The notes under the pieces: generated by a model
Told to the model about the DNA's origin: nothing
Database searches by the model: none
Seen by the model: the letters and a program-made list of their open reading frames with translations, nothing else
Shown: in pieces, positions 18,124 through 26,425 of the stretch
Position numbering within the stretch: the first letter of the stretch is position 1
Layout of the letters: every line of letters begins with the position of its first letter
Translations under genes and position numbers: made by a program
Assembly: GCA_013336285.1 (NCBI GenBank)
Contig: JAAXTX010000009.1
Coordinates: 1-32,040 of the forward strand
From: Candidatus Moraniibacteriota bacterium
Lineage (GTDB): Bacteria > Patescibacteriota > Minisyncoccia > Moranbacterales > UBA1568
Reading direction: 5' to 3'
DNA: 32,040 bases

Positions 18124-19218
18124 TCAGTCCTTCGCGATGACGAATCCACATACCGCGTCGACGACCGCCTGGGCGCCCCCGGTTCCGAATTTGTCGAGCA
18201 GGCCCGCGGCGGCACCGATATTCTTCCCGACGACGGCTTCATATGAACAGCGGACGGCATCGGACAATGCTCCGGCAGGGGACACCCCGTTCACGGCCTC
18301 GGAAATATTTCGCAACACCTCGGGCTGCTCGGCGAAATAGTCGATCGGACAGTCGAGTTCGGACCAATCGACGACGGCGTCGACCATGCCGTTCCGACGC
18401 AGGAGTTCCAGCTGCTGTCCCTGACTGTCGTTCGCGGGAGGAAGCCACACGACGGGAATACCATATTCCGCCGCATCGTAGATGTTCCCCAGGCCCGGCG
18501 TCATGAAGGCATACCGCGTCTCGGCGAGGATATCGAGCATCCCGTTTCGCGGATAGCTCTTCGCGCGTCCGTCCGAAAGTCGCCGTGCGATCGCGCCGCT
18601 CGTGGCGATGACGATCCCGTCCCCCGGCGGCACGCATCCGAGTATCGCCCCGACGCACGACTCCGCATATCGCACCGCCTCGTCCACCGACCAGAACGGG
18701 TTCTGCAGACCGCCGAGATTGATGAGCACATGCTTCCCGGACGACCGTCTGCGTCCGGCGACGATCGGAGGAACGACACGGACCGACTCCGGAAACGCGT
18801 CCGGCTCCGACGCAAGCCGTTCCCTGACCCCGAAGAAATCCTGCGGGAGGTACAGATCGCATCCGCATACCGCTGCCGGCACTTCCTTCCAATACCACGT
18901 CAGCGGATCATATATGATTACCGTCGACCCGCATGCCTTCGCCCGCTCAGCCATACCGAAATCCGTCGCAGTCAGGAAGACGTCGTATCCGGACAGGACC
19001 GCGTCGACATCCCTTTCCGACCGTTCCGACAGATCGAAAATATCGTCGTACGGCAGCGGCCGCTGCAGATCCAGAGTGTGACCGGAGCCGATATAGGCGA
19101 TATGACCGAATCGTTCACGAAACATCGGAAAAAACGTCGCGATGGCGGCGGCCGGACCGAAGCCGAACGGCTCGGCATTCAGCAGGAGGCGTTTGGAAAC
19201 AAGGGATGATTCATGCAT
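18124..19218 (-). CDS. GT-B glycosyltransferase-like protein (possibly cytosylglucuronate-synthase-like)
   Basis: LLLNAEPFGFGPAAAIATFFPMFRERFGHIAYIGSGHT; FMTPGLGNIYDAAEYGIPVVWLPPANDSQGQQLELLRRNG, typical of a GT-B donor-site region. Confidence 0.7.
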   Translation of the reverse strand: MHESSLVSKRLLLNAEPFGFGPAAAIATFFPMFRERFGHIAYIGSGHTLDLQRPLPYDDIFDLSERSERDVDAVLSGYDVFLTATDFGMAERAKACGSTVIIYDPLTWYWKEVPAAVCGCDLYLPQDFFGVRERLASEPDAFPESVRVVPPIVAGRRRSSGKHVLINLGGLQNPFWSVDEAVRYAESCVGAILGCVPPGDGIVIATSGAIARRLSDGRAKSYPRNGMLDILAETRYAFMTPGLGNIYDAAEYGIPVVWLPPANDSQGQQLELLRRNGMVDAVVDWSELDCPIDYFAEQPEVLRNISEAVNGVSPAGALSDAVRCSYEAVVGKNIGAAAGLLDKFGTGGAQAVVDAVCGFVIAKD

Positions 19219-19366
19219 CGGTCTCAGTCATATCTATACGGCAAACAGACCATTCACACCCCTATTTTCCGACATTCCCTCACAACTGTAAAGCGGCTAT
19301 CCGCGGATGATTCGCATGCTCACCGAAAAAACAAGCCTCGTTCAAGCCTTCTTTTCCATCGGTTTC

Positions 19367-19531
19367 CTACCGCGTAAACGATGCGACCGCCAGGCCGATA
19401 TAGTACGGCCAGAGCACGATCGCGAGCAGTCCCTGGAAGAAGGCCAGGTGCAGGAACCCGATCGTGAACAGCCACCCGGCGAACCACGAGAACGCGGTGA
19501 ACCCGTGCTGCTCGACTTTTATCTTATCCAT
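19367..19531 (-). CDS. 54-aa small membrane protein, absent from the supplied ORF track
   Basis: ATG at 19531: MDKIKVEQHGFTAFSWFAGWLFTIGFLHLAFFQGLLAIVLWPYYIGLAVASFTR*. Two hydrophobic segments; sits 22 nt after the upstream gene. Confidence 0.75.
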   Translation of the reverse strand: MDKIKVEQHGFTAFSWFAGWLFTIGFLHLAFFQGLLAIVLWPYYIGLAVASFTR

Positions 19532-19553
19532 ACGAGTATGAATAACGGATTAC

Positions 19554-20330
19554 TTATTTGAAAGGTTTTCCGCAACCGATACCGGTCCGGTGAACATTCT
19601 CCGCTATCATATCGAGTATCCGGCTCACCCGCGCGTCCTCCTCATAATACACATACGAGAGTTCGTCGATCTTCTTGTCGGTCCGGATAAGATACGACTT
19701 TTGTGAGACCTGTTTCCCCTCTGCCGTTCCGTTTCCGATCGACGGGAAAAAGACCGCGTCATACCCTCCGATCTTCAGGTCGCGGTGTTCATATTTCTTG
19801 AACCAGAAAACCGAGCTGTCGTTGAAACCCGCGAAGGCGTCCTCGATGCCCGAATCGCTCCGGTTGGGAATGCAGCTCACATAAATCTCGCCGCCGTTTT
19901 CCGTCGACGCGTACCGGACGGGATGTTCCCCGTAATAGGGCGACCGGAGCACGATGCCGGCACTCGGATCTCCCGGCCGAACGACCGTCCAGTCGCTCGG
20001 ATACCGTATCGAGATACCCAACCCGTCATCATTGATTTTTTTCCATTTCGAGAAGTCCTCCACCTGCCATTTTGACTCCGCCGCCACGGCCGAGGACGCC
20101 CGTTCGTCCGGCTGCTCCATCGCGACGCTTGGGGCGGGCTCGGCAGGCACGGTTTGATCCGTCCGTTCCGGGACGGCTGCCGGTTCCGTCTCCGCCGCCG
20201 GGACGCGTTCCGGTGCGAATACGATGCCGGGCCACTCCCCTCCGAACGCGACGTATCCGAAAACCGCCATGCTGACACCGAGCAGAAAGATGATCGCGCC
20301 GACGACCGCCTTCTTATGGATATCGTTCAT
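19554..20330 (-). CDS. Membrane-anchored protein with PsbP-like (YPSDW) domain
   Basis: MNDIHKKAVVGAIIFLLGVSMAVFGYVAFGG..., GLGISIRYPSDWTVVRPGDPSAGIVLRSPYYGEHP. Track start 20420. Confidence 0.75.
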   Translation of the reverse strand: MNDIHKKAVVGAIIFLLGVSMAVFGYVAFGGEWPGIVFAPERVPAAETEPAAVPERTDQTVPAEPAPSVAMEQPDERASSAVAAESKWQVEDFSKWKKINDDGLGISIRYPSDWTVVRPGDPSAGIVLRSPYYGEHPVRYASTENGGEIYVSCIPNRSDSGIEDAFAGFNDSSVFWFKKYEHRDLKIGGYDAVFFPSIGNGTAEGKQVSQKSYLIRTDKKIDELSYVYYEEDARVSRILDMIAENVHRTGIGCGKPFK

Positions 20331-20334
20331 AGGT

Positions 20335-20811
20335 TTATGTTCCGAATGAGACCGGCACCAGGAAACTTTCGGCATGTTCCGGAAGCCCCGAAGGATTGTC
20401 CTTGGAAAAGACGATGGCACCGGTCCCCGCCCCCTTCGGGTCGAAGGTCACCTCCGCCTGAAACGGCACCGGTCCTTCCATCATCCAGTCCCCCGTGGCC
20501 TGCGCCGTACCGCTGCCGAGCATGTCACCGTTCCCGTCGACAATGCTCACGGGAAAACTTCCCTCGGAGAACCAGTTTCCGGCCGCTTCGCCGGTCAGTT
20601 TCACGGGACTCGTTATCACGGCACCCGATATCGGAAGCGTGACTTTGATATCCGATCCCTCGACGACCGCATCGTCGGCGCTCGCCGCCGTTTGTTCCGG
20701 GACATCCTTCGGTACGGGAGATTCCTCTTGCGCTCCCCTCCCGATCGCAAGGAATATGAACGCCACCAGACAGAGACCGAGTACGGGGATGATGATCCGT
20801 TTTCCGTTCAT
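20335..20811 (-). CDS. Gmad2 immunoglobulin-like domain protein
   Basis: Signal anchor, then IKVTLPISGAVITSPVKLTGEAAGNWFSEGSFPVSIVDGNGDMLGSGTAQATGDWMMEGPVPFQAEVTF, a Gmad2-type pattern. Confidence 0.85.
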   Translation of the reverse strand: MNGKRIIIPVLGLCLVAFIFLAIGRGAQEESPVPKDVPEQTAASADDAVVEGSDIKVTLPISGAVITSPVKLTGEAAGNWFSEGSFPVSIVDGNGDMLGSGTAQATGDWMMEGPVPFQAEVTFDPKGAGTGAIVFSKDNPSGLPEHAESFLVPVSFGT

Positions 20812-20842
20812 AGTATGTTCCCGATATGCGACGATCCGTATC

Positions 20843-21424
20843 TCATTTCACCAGGACGAGCGCCTTGCCGTATCTGACAGGGACTTCGACGAAGTTCATG
20901 TCGAGCGGCTTCATCCGGTTTTCGTATTCCGAAAGCGGAACGGAGAAGTACCCGTCCGGCTGAAGTCTCCCTTCCGTCCCATAGTCCGACGAATCGAACA
21001 CGTGGATCGCGAGACCCCCTTCCTTCAGCGCGTTGTACGAATTCATCATCACGTCCCACTGTTTTTCCGTCTCGATGAACTTCAGGAGGACATGGGCATA
21101 GGTGATATCAAACGGCCCGCCCGTGAGCGACTTCGTACAGTCATGCGCGATGATCCGGTCCTCCCCTTCCAGGTGTTCGGTCGTGATGTCGAACGTCGTC
21201 ACCTCCACCGGCTTCCCGAGGAGTTCCGAGAATATCCGTTCGTGATGCGAGACGAACCGCCTATCCCCGCTCCCCATCACCGCCACCCGCACGACTTCTC
21301 CTTCCGACTTCAACGGGGTGCGTTCGAATATCGCCTTCAGCTCGGCTTCCTTTTCATCCGCCCGCCGAAGGATTTCCTCATCCGAATATCCGGCATATTT
21401 CTCATGGTATCGGGAAAGGGTCAT
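20843..21424 (-). CDS. SAM-dependent methyltransferase-like protein
   Basis: VVRVAVMGSGDRRFVSHHERIFSELLGKPVEVTTFDITTEHL..., FDITYAHVLLKFI, NALKEGGLAIHVFD. Confidence 0.7.
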   Translation of the reverse strand: MTLSRYHEKYAGYSDEEILRRADEKEAELKAIFERTPLKSEGEVVRVAVMGSGDRRFVSHHERIFSELLGKPVEVTTFDITTEHLEGEDRIIAHDCTKSLTGGPFDITYAHVLLKFIETEKQWDVMMNSYNALKEGGLAIHVFDSSDYGTEGRLQPDGYFSVPLSEYENRMKPLDMNFVEVPVRYGKALVLVK

Positions 21425-21611
21425 AAGGTCGTAAAATGTTTCTTTCCGTTATTCCGCCCAAGCATCGGACCACCGGCATCAAGACGCATGAACAACCTGA
21501 GTGTACCACATCAGGAGCATAGTGTGTCGAAAAGATTGACATATCGGCAATAAACTGTTTCCATGCCATATTGTTGTTTAAATCTTATATAAACGATAAA
21601 AGGAGGCGACC

Positions 21612-23174
21612 GTGCAAGATAAAAGGCAAAACGACAACTTCGACATCGAAAGGATGTCCAGAGAAACCGGTATTTCAATAGATACCATCAACCGTACGCT
21701 CGGTATGAAACCGGAAGTGACACGACCGAGACAGACCCAGATCGACCCGGACACCGAGGCAAGGGAGGCGTATCGTTCCGCTCCGGAAGGTTCGGAAACG
21801 AGAAAGAACGCCTTTGAGAAATGGCTTGGGCTCGTGACCACCGCACATGAGGCGAAAGTCGTGCATGATGCCGCGTCCGACGATTCGAAGATGCAAAAAA
21901 CGGCGTTTGAAAAGTGGCTCACGCTCGTGACAACCGCGACGGAAGCGGAGGAGGCGTACGATGCGGCGCCCGCCGGTTCGGAAGCGAAAAATACCGCACT
22001 TGAAAAGTGGAACGCGCTTTCGTTCAAGCAGGTCAAAGAAGCGACCGATGTCGAAGCGGCGGAAGCCGCGTACAATGAAGCGCCCGACGGTTCGGAAGCG
22101 GAAAAAGCCGCGGTGGAAAAATGGCTCGGACTCGTGACCACGTTCGATGAGGCGGAAGACTTGTACAACTATACGCCGAGCGGTTCGGAAGCGGAAAAAG
22201 CCGCGGTGGAAAAATGGCTCGGACTCGTGACCACCACCGATGAGGCGGAAGCGGTATATGATGCAACGCCTGACGGTTCAGCGGCACAATATTCAGCGCT
22301 GAATATATGGCTGGATCTCGCTACCACTATCGATGAAGTGAGAGAGGTCTACGATAACGCCCCCGAGGGTTCGAAAGTTCATACAGCCGCACTGAAAAAA
22401 TGGAACGGACTTTCGTTCAAACAGATCGAAGAAGCGACCGATGTCGAAGCGGCGGAAGCCGCATATGATGACGCGCCGGACGATTCGGATGCGCAAAATG
22501 CCGCGCTGACCAAGTGGCTCGAGCTGTCGACAGACGTCGATGACGCGGAAGCCGTATACGAAGCGGCACCGAGCGATTCAGAAATTGAAAAAGCGGCACT
22601 GGACAAATGGATCGGATTCACAACCACCCCCGAGGAAGCGGAAGCCGCATACGATGCCACACGCGACGGTTCTGAAGCGCAAAGGGCCGCGTTGAAGAAG
22701 TGGAACAGACTGTCCCTCAAACGGCTTGAGGCGGCAGTCACTGTCGAAGACGTGGAAACCGTGTACAATGATGCACCGACCGATTCGGAGGCGCAAAGGG
22801 CCGCGATCGAGAAATGGCTCGGACTGGCAAGCACGGCGAAAGAAATGAAGGCCGCACACGATGCCACACCGAGAAATTCGGAATCACGAAAGGCCGTACT
22901 GAAAAAATGGGACAGGCTCTCGCTCAGGCAGGTCGACGCGGCGATCACCATCGAGGAAGTGATCGCGGCGTATGATGACGCGCCGGACGATTCGGAGGCA
23001 CGGAGAGTCGCGCTTGAAAAGTGGAACGGACTTTCACTGATGCAGATCAGGGCAGCCACGACCGCGGGCAAAGCCGAAGCCGCGTTCCGTAGCACGCCGA
23101 ATAATCCGGAAACGAGAAAAACGGCGATGCGAAAAATCGCGAGCTTCTACGGATGGCAGGAACAGCCGCGGTAG
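21612..23174 (+). CDS. Helical-solenoid repeat protein (about 14 repeats of 31 or 37/38 aa) with HTH-like N-terminus; GTG start
   Basis: SD AAAAGGAGG then GTG at 21612; IERMSRETGISIDTINRTLGM; repeats of the form EAEAAYDxAPDGSEAxKAALEKWLGLxTT and EKWNGLSxxQxxxATxVE. Confidence 0.85.
   Translation: MQDKRQNDNFDIERMSRETGISIDTINRTLGMKPEVTRPRQTQIDPDTEAREAYRSAPEGSETRKNAFEKWLGLVTTAHEAKVVHDAASDDSKMQKTAFEKWLTLVTTATEAEEAYDAAPAGSEAKNTALEKWNALSFKQVKEATDVEAAEAAYNEAPDGSEAEKAAVEKWLGLVTTFDEAEDLYNYTPSGSEAEKAAVEKWLGLVTTTDEAEAVYDATPDGSAAQYSALNIWLDLATTIDEVREVYDNAPEGSKVHTAALKKWNGLSFKQIEEATDVEAAEAAYDDAPDDSDAQNAALTKWLELSTDVDDAEAVYEAAPSDSEIEKAALDKWIGFTTTPEEAEAAYDATRDGSEAQRAALKKWNRLSLKRLEAAVTVEDVETVYNDAPTDSEAQRAAIEKWLGLASTAKEMKAAHDATPRNSESRKAVLKKWDRLSLRQVDAAITIEEVIAAYDDAPDDSEARRVALEKWNGLSLMQIRAATTAGKAEAAFRSTPNNPETRKTAMRKIASFYGWQEQPR
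22088..22234 (+). repeat. Exact 54-bp direct repeat inside the solenoid gene (22088-22141 and 22181-22234), 93-bp period
   Basis: cggttcggaagcggaaaaagccgcggtggaaaaatggctcggactcgtgaccac occurs twice, offset 93 nt (31 codons). Confidence 0.85.
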
Positions 23175-23193
23175 CGCCATCCTCAAATACGAA

Positions 23194-23230
23194 GCCCGGA
23201 CAGCACAATGTGTCCGGGCCTTTTTATTTT
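23194..23230 (+). terminator. Intrinsic terminator of the repeat-protein gene
   Basis: GCCCGGACAgcacaatgTGTCCGGGCcTTTTTATTTTG. Confidence 0.9.
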
Positions 23231-23267
23231 GCAAAATAAAAAGGGTCAGCGTGCGTTTCGCTGACCC
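23230..23267 (-). terminator. Intrinsic terminator of the caspase-like gene
   Basis: Minus strand: GGGTCAGCgaaacgcacGCTGACCCTTTTTATTTTG. Confidence 0.88.
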
Positions 23268-23276
23268 ATGGGCCTT

Positions 23277-24174
23277 TCACAAGGGCGTCTGCTCGCTCAT
23301 TTGTTGCCGATAGTTCCGTTCGTTCTTGAGGAACGCCTCGTACGTATCCGGATTGATGGCCGCTCCATGACGGATGATCATCGGATGCTGCATTCCCTCC
23401 TTGAAGTATTCGTCATTGCGAAGGGCCGACAGGAACGCTTCCTCGATACTGATGCATCCGTCCCTATTCCGATCACCGGAACTCTCCCTGAAAGCGGAAA
23501 AGAACGCCTGTGGAAACGAATCCGACTTGCTTGTTTCGTCGGATTTCGATGCCGCTATCGCGATATAATTCTTATTCGCGGCGATCTTCTCGGCAAACCC
23601 GCCCCCCGTAGCACTGATCGAACACGAATACCGCATGCTTGGTGCGGAGTTCGCTGAAATACGACGCGAATTCGTTCGCATTGATATCGTTCCCGGACGT
23701 GCAGCTGAGCGTCGATACCGTGACCTCGCGTTTGCCGTTCAGGTCGGATATCGTCGTTTGGTCGCCATGATCGGTGGTATACACGAAGAACCTGTCTTCC
23801 GGCCGTATGCGGTCCCGGAGATGCCGTATCAGTGTCCTGATATTGATATTGGACGCCTCCCCGTCCACCGGATACCACGGCTTCCTGTCTCCGTCGCCGT
23901 CCAGGATATATATTTCCGACCGGCGATACCCGTTTTCAAGCAATACCTGATAGATGATGGAAGTATTACCCTGATATCGATCGTCGGAATTCCCGCTGAT
24001 CACGATGGCGAATTTCGACGGCTCCTTTACCGGAGCTTCGTTTTTGAACCGCTTCGTAAGACTGGCCGAAGGCGTCGTCTCCTCCGCAGGTTCATCAGGG
24101 AAACAGCCCGTCAGAAACACCATAAGAACGAGCAACGGTACCGAAAAGATTCGATACGCGAAACGAATTTTCAT
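23277..24174 (-). CDS. Lipoprotein caspase/legumain-like (C13/C14-fold) cysteine peptidase with EF-hand-like loop; frame interrupted in a G6 run
   Basis: Joins track ORFs 23572-24174 and 23277-23681. Lipobox VFLTGC; catalytic FFVYTTDHG and FVFDQCYGG; continuing in the shifted frame GGFAEKIAANKNYIAIAASKSDETSKSD...DRNRDGCISIEEAF. Confidence 0.8.
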
Positions 24175-24223
24175 CTGATCCCCCTTTGATTGATGATTAT
24201 CTTAGTTGTTAAATTAACGGGAT

Positions 24224-24251
24224 AATATACACTATTTTTTAAATATGTCAA
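24224..24251 (-). promoter_or_regulatory. Putative sigma70-type promoter of the caspase-like gene (TTGACA-16 nt-TATATT)
   Basis: Minus strand TTGACA (24251-24246), TATATT (24229-24224), about 50 nt upstream of the ATG. Confidence 0.6.
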
Positions 24252-24376
24252 TACATTGGTTTTTAACAGGCCGATCATCTTCGATTCGTATGTCGATTCA
24301 TCGGCATTTTTCGTAAAAACAAAAGAAGGCCTTTGAATAGCCTCCCCTTATCCTTCAGAAATCATATTCAACCGGA

Positions 24377-25045
24377 TCACCCGCACAAATGAGGCAGGGG
24401 CGTATCCGTCACGCGTTGTTCCTTGTACTCGTCGTCGTTTTTGAAAATCCCGAGCCGTTCATATCCTTCCCAGGTATCCATGACGATTCCGGAATCGCTT
24501 TGCCAATACCAATGCAGGAACCGTATACCGCGTTCCTTGAATTCCTTGAGGGTATCCTTCATCTCTCCTTGTACCCCGAAACGTTTCGAAAAGTAGTCCG
24601 AAAGGATGGCGGTATCCAGACAGTTCGGCTCGCCGTCCCGTTTCATGAAGGACGACAGCTCCTGCTCGCCACCGAGCGTGAATCGTTTCACCACGTCGAG
24701 CGACCCCTTCCACCTCGGTCTATGGGTGAGGATCCACAGCGACACGGCCTGCATCTTCAGGGCCTCTTCGGAGAAGTTCATGTCCTCTATCATCCTACCG
24801 GCGACATCCGGCTCGATTCCCCGAGTATTGAATCGCAGATTGTTCGTATCGACAAGCGGCGCCAGGGCTTCGAGGTTCTTATCTCGCAGCGACTCGTATA
24901 TCGACTCCATCTCGGAAAACCACCGGTCGAGTTTTTCCACATCCCCTTCGTAGACGCGATACGAACGCATCCCGAACCGCTTATCGAATACCGGCGGTCG
25001 GTTCTCGGATACTTCTTTCGGAACGAACGATTCGTATGTTCCCAT
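24377..25045 (-). CDS. Hypothetical protein with transglutaminase-like Cys-His-Asp pattern
   Basis: GEPNCLDTAILSDYFSKRFGVQGEMK ... IRFLHWYWQSDSGIVMDTWEGY. Confidence 0.6.
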   Translation of the reverse strand: MGTYESFVPKEVSENRPPVFDKRFGMRSYRVYEGDVEKLDRWFSEMESIYESLRDKNLEALAPLVDTNNLRFNTRGIEPDVAGRMIEDMNFSEEALKMQAVSLWILTHRPRWKGSLDVVKRFTLGGEQELSSFMKRDGEPNCLDTAILSDYFSKRFGVQGEMKDTLKEFKERGIRFLHWYWQSDSGIVMDTWEGYERLGIFKNDDEYKEQRVTDTPLPHLCG

Positions 25046-25153
25046 ATATGTTTCTCAGCCCGATTCAAGGACCCCTTTTTCGTTACCAGTATACCAGTTT
25101 CGACACGGGGCACCCAAGGGATGAATCGACCAGGCTCCGGCCCGCACCGACAA

Positions 25154-25195
25154 AAAAAGAGGGCGGCTTCCATAAGAAGCCGCCCGAATATTTAA
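25154..25195 (-). terminator. Intrinsic terminator of the GIN-domain gene
   Basis: Minus strand GGGCGGCTTCttatgGAAGCCGCCCTCTTTTTTT. Confidence 0.92.
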
Positions 25196-25222
25196 CCGCC
25201 GAACCTTCCCGACCGCGTGTCG

Positions 25223-26146
25223 TCATTTTCCGACACAAATCTCGCTCTGACCGCCTTCCCGCCGACGTACGCTTCCGGTCGGCCTGCCGGTGACCCGTAT
25301 CTCGCTTTGACCGCCGGACTCGCCGTTGAAATCGTGACAGTCGCCCGTTATCCTGATCTCGCTTTGTCCGCTGGAATCGGCTTCGACATCGTTCAGGTTC
25401 CCCTGGACATCGATGGTCGATTGTCCGGAGGTCGTCAGCGTCGCATTTCCGGAAGCGTTCCGGACACGGCATTCCGATTGACCGGAGCATTTCACTTTCA
25501 TGCCGTTCACGCCGTCGGCTCGGAGATTTTTCTGGCCGCTCACCTCAGCGGAGAGTCTGCCCCCCAGATCAACCGCTTCGAATTGCTCCACGTCGAAGAC
25601 TTCCAGATCCGTCCCCTTGGGAGCCTTGACGATTATCTTGGGAATACCTCCCTCGATAACCTCGGCCTTGGCTCCTCCCGATATCACCTTCCCGTTGATT
25701 ATGACAAGGTTGTTTCCCCCGCAGATCACTTTCCCGCCGGAAATGACGACGTTACCGCCGCTGCCGGTGATCGAAATGGATCGTCCGCCCCTCGATACGA
25801 CGGTCACGCCGCCTTTCAAACCCTTTCCCTTGATCCGGATTTGGTTCGAGCCGTTCTGAGTGACCCCGATATCCTCAAGCAGTTTTTCATTGCCGTCGAT
25901 CTCCATCAGCACGATGCCCGCCTCGCCGACGGAAACTTCGACTTCCGCCCAAAGGTCCTCGAACGACAGCGTCAATCCCTGACCGACCTGGCACTCCGTG
26001 TATTCATTCTTCATCCGCAACTCCGCTTTTGATTGTTCCTTTGAATTTCCCCGCTCATGTGACTGCGAAAATATCGCAGACAAACGACTGACCGGGCCGA
26101 AAATGATATCCGGTGACAGACCGAAAAAACCGCGCAGATTCGCCAT
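25223..26146 (-). CDS. DUF2807 / GIN-domain (adhesin-head-like) beta-solenoid protein
   Basis: SD AAGGAGGT before ATG at 26146; repeated SGQSExRV motifs (SGQSECRV, SGQSTIDV, SGQSEIRI, GGQSEIRV, GGQSEICV). Confidence 0.8.
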   Translation of the reverse strand: MANLRGFFGLSPDIIFGPVSRLSAIFSQSHERGNSKEQSKAELRMKNEYTECQVGQGLTLSFEDLWAEVEVSVGEAGIVLMEIDGNEKLLEDIGVTQNGSNQIRIKGKGLKGGVTVVSRGGRSISITGSGGNVVISGGKVICGGNNLVIINGKVISGGAKAEVIEGGIPKIIVKAPKGTDLEVFDVEQFEAVDLGGRLSAEVSGQKNLRADGVNGMKVKCSGQSECRVRNASGNATLTTSGQSTIDVQGNLNDVEADSSGQSEIRITGDCHDFNGESGGQSEIRVTGRPTGSVRRREGGQSEICVGK

Positions 26147-26349
26147 GCGTATCCACCTCCTTTTTTACGTTTATTGGTTAAGGTACAAGAATGACCACTA
26201 TACGATATTCTCCGGCATTGTCAACGCGGGAACCCGATGCCGATACCCGGTCGTTCAGGATTTCAGCCGATACGGGTTCCGCCGAAAACCCCTCCCCCTC
26301 CGGACACTCGGAACATATCCGATTACTCGACTCTACGTCATCGGAAGTA

Positions 26350-26377
26350 TTGACAAAAATAAGAAAAGTACTATAAT
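26350..26377 (+). promoter_or_regulatory. Consensus sigma70-type promoter (TTGACA-16 nt-TATAAT)
   Basis: TTGACA 26350-26355, TATAAT 26372-26377, upstream of the lipoprotein at 26426. Confidence 0.75.
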
Positions 26378-26425
26378 GTCACTTCATAAATATGAACGGT
26401 TTTTTAAACAACAAACGGAGCGAAC

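Noticed and set aside
20495-21553. 352-aa plus-strand ORF
   Set aside because: Antisense to the Gmad2 and methyltransferase-like genes, which have recognisable motifs and an operon layout.
22379-23095. 238-aa minus-strand repetitive ORF (ASSYAASAAST...)
   Set aside because: Mirror of the tandem repeats of the plus-strand solenoid gene, which has a strong SD and terminator.
21612-23174. Possible CRISPR-like array suggested by regular DNA repetition
   Set aside because: Periods are codon multiples (93 nt, 393 nt), the sequence is coding throughout, and there is no short repeat/unique spacer structure.
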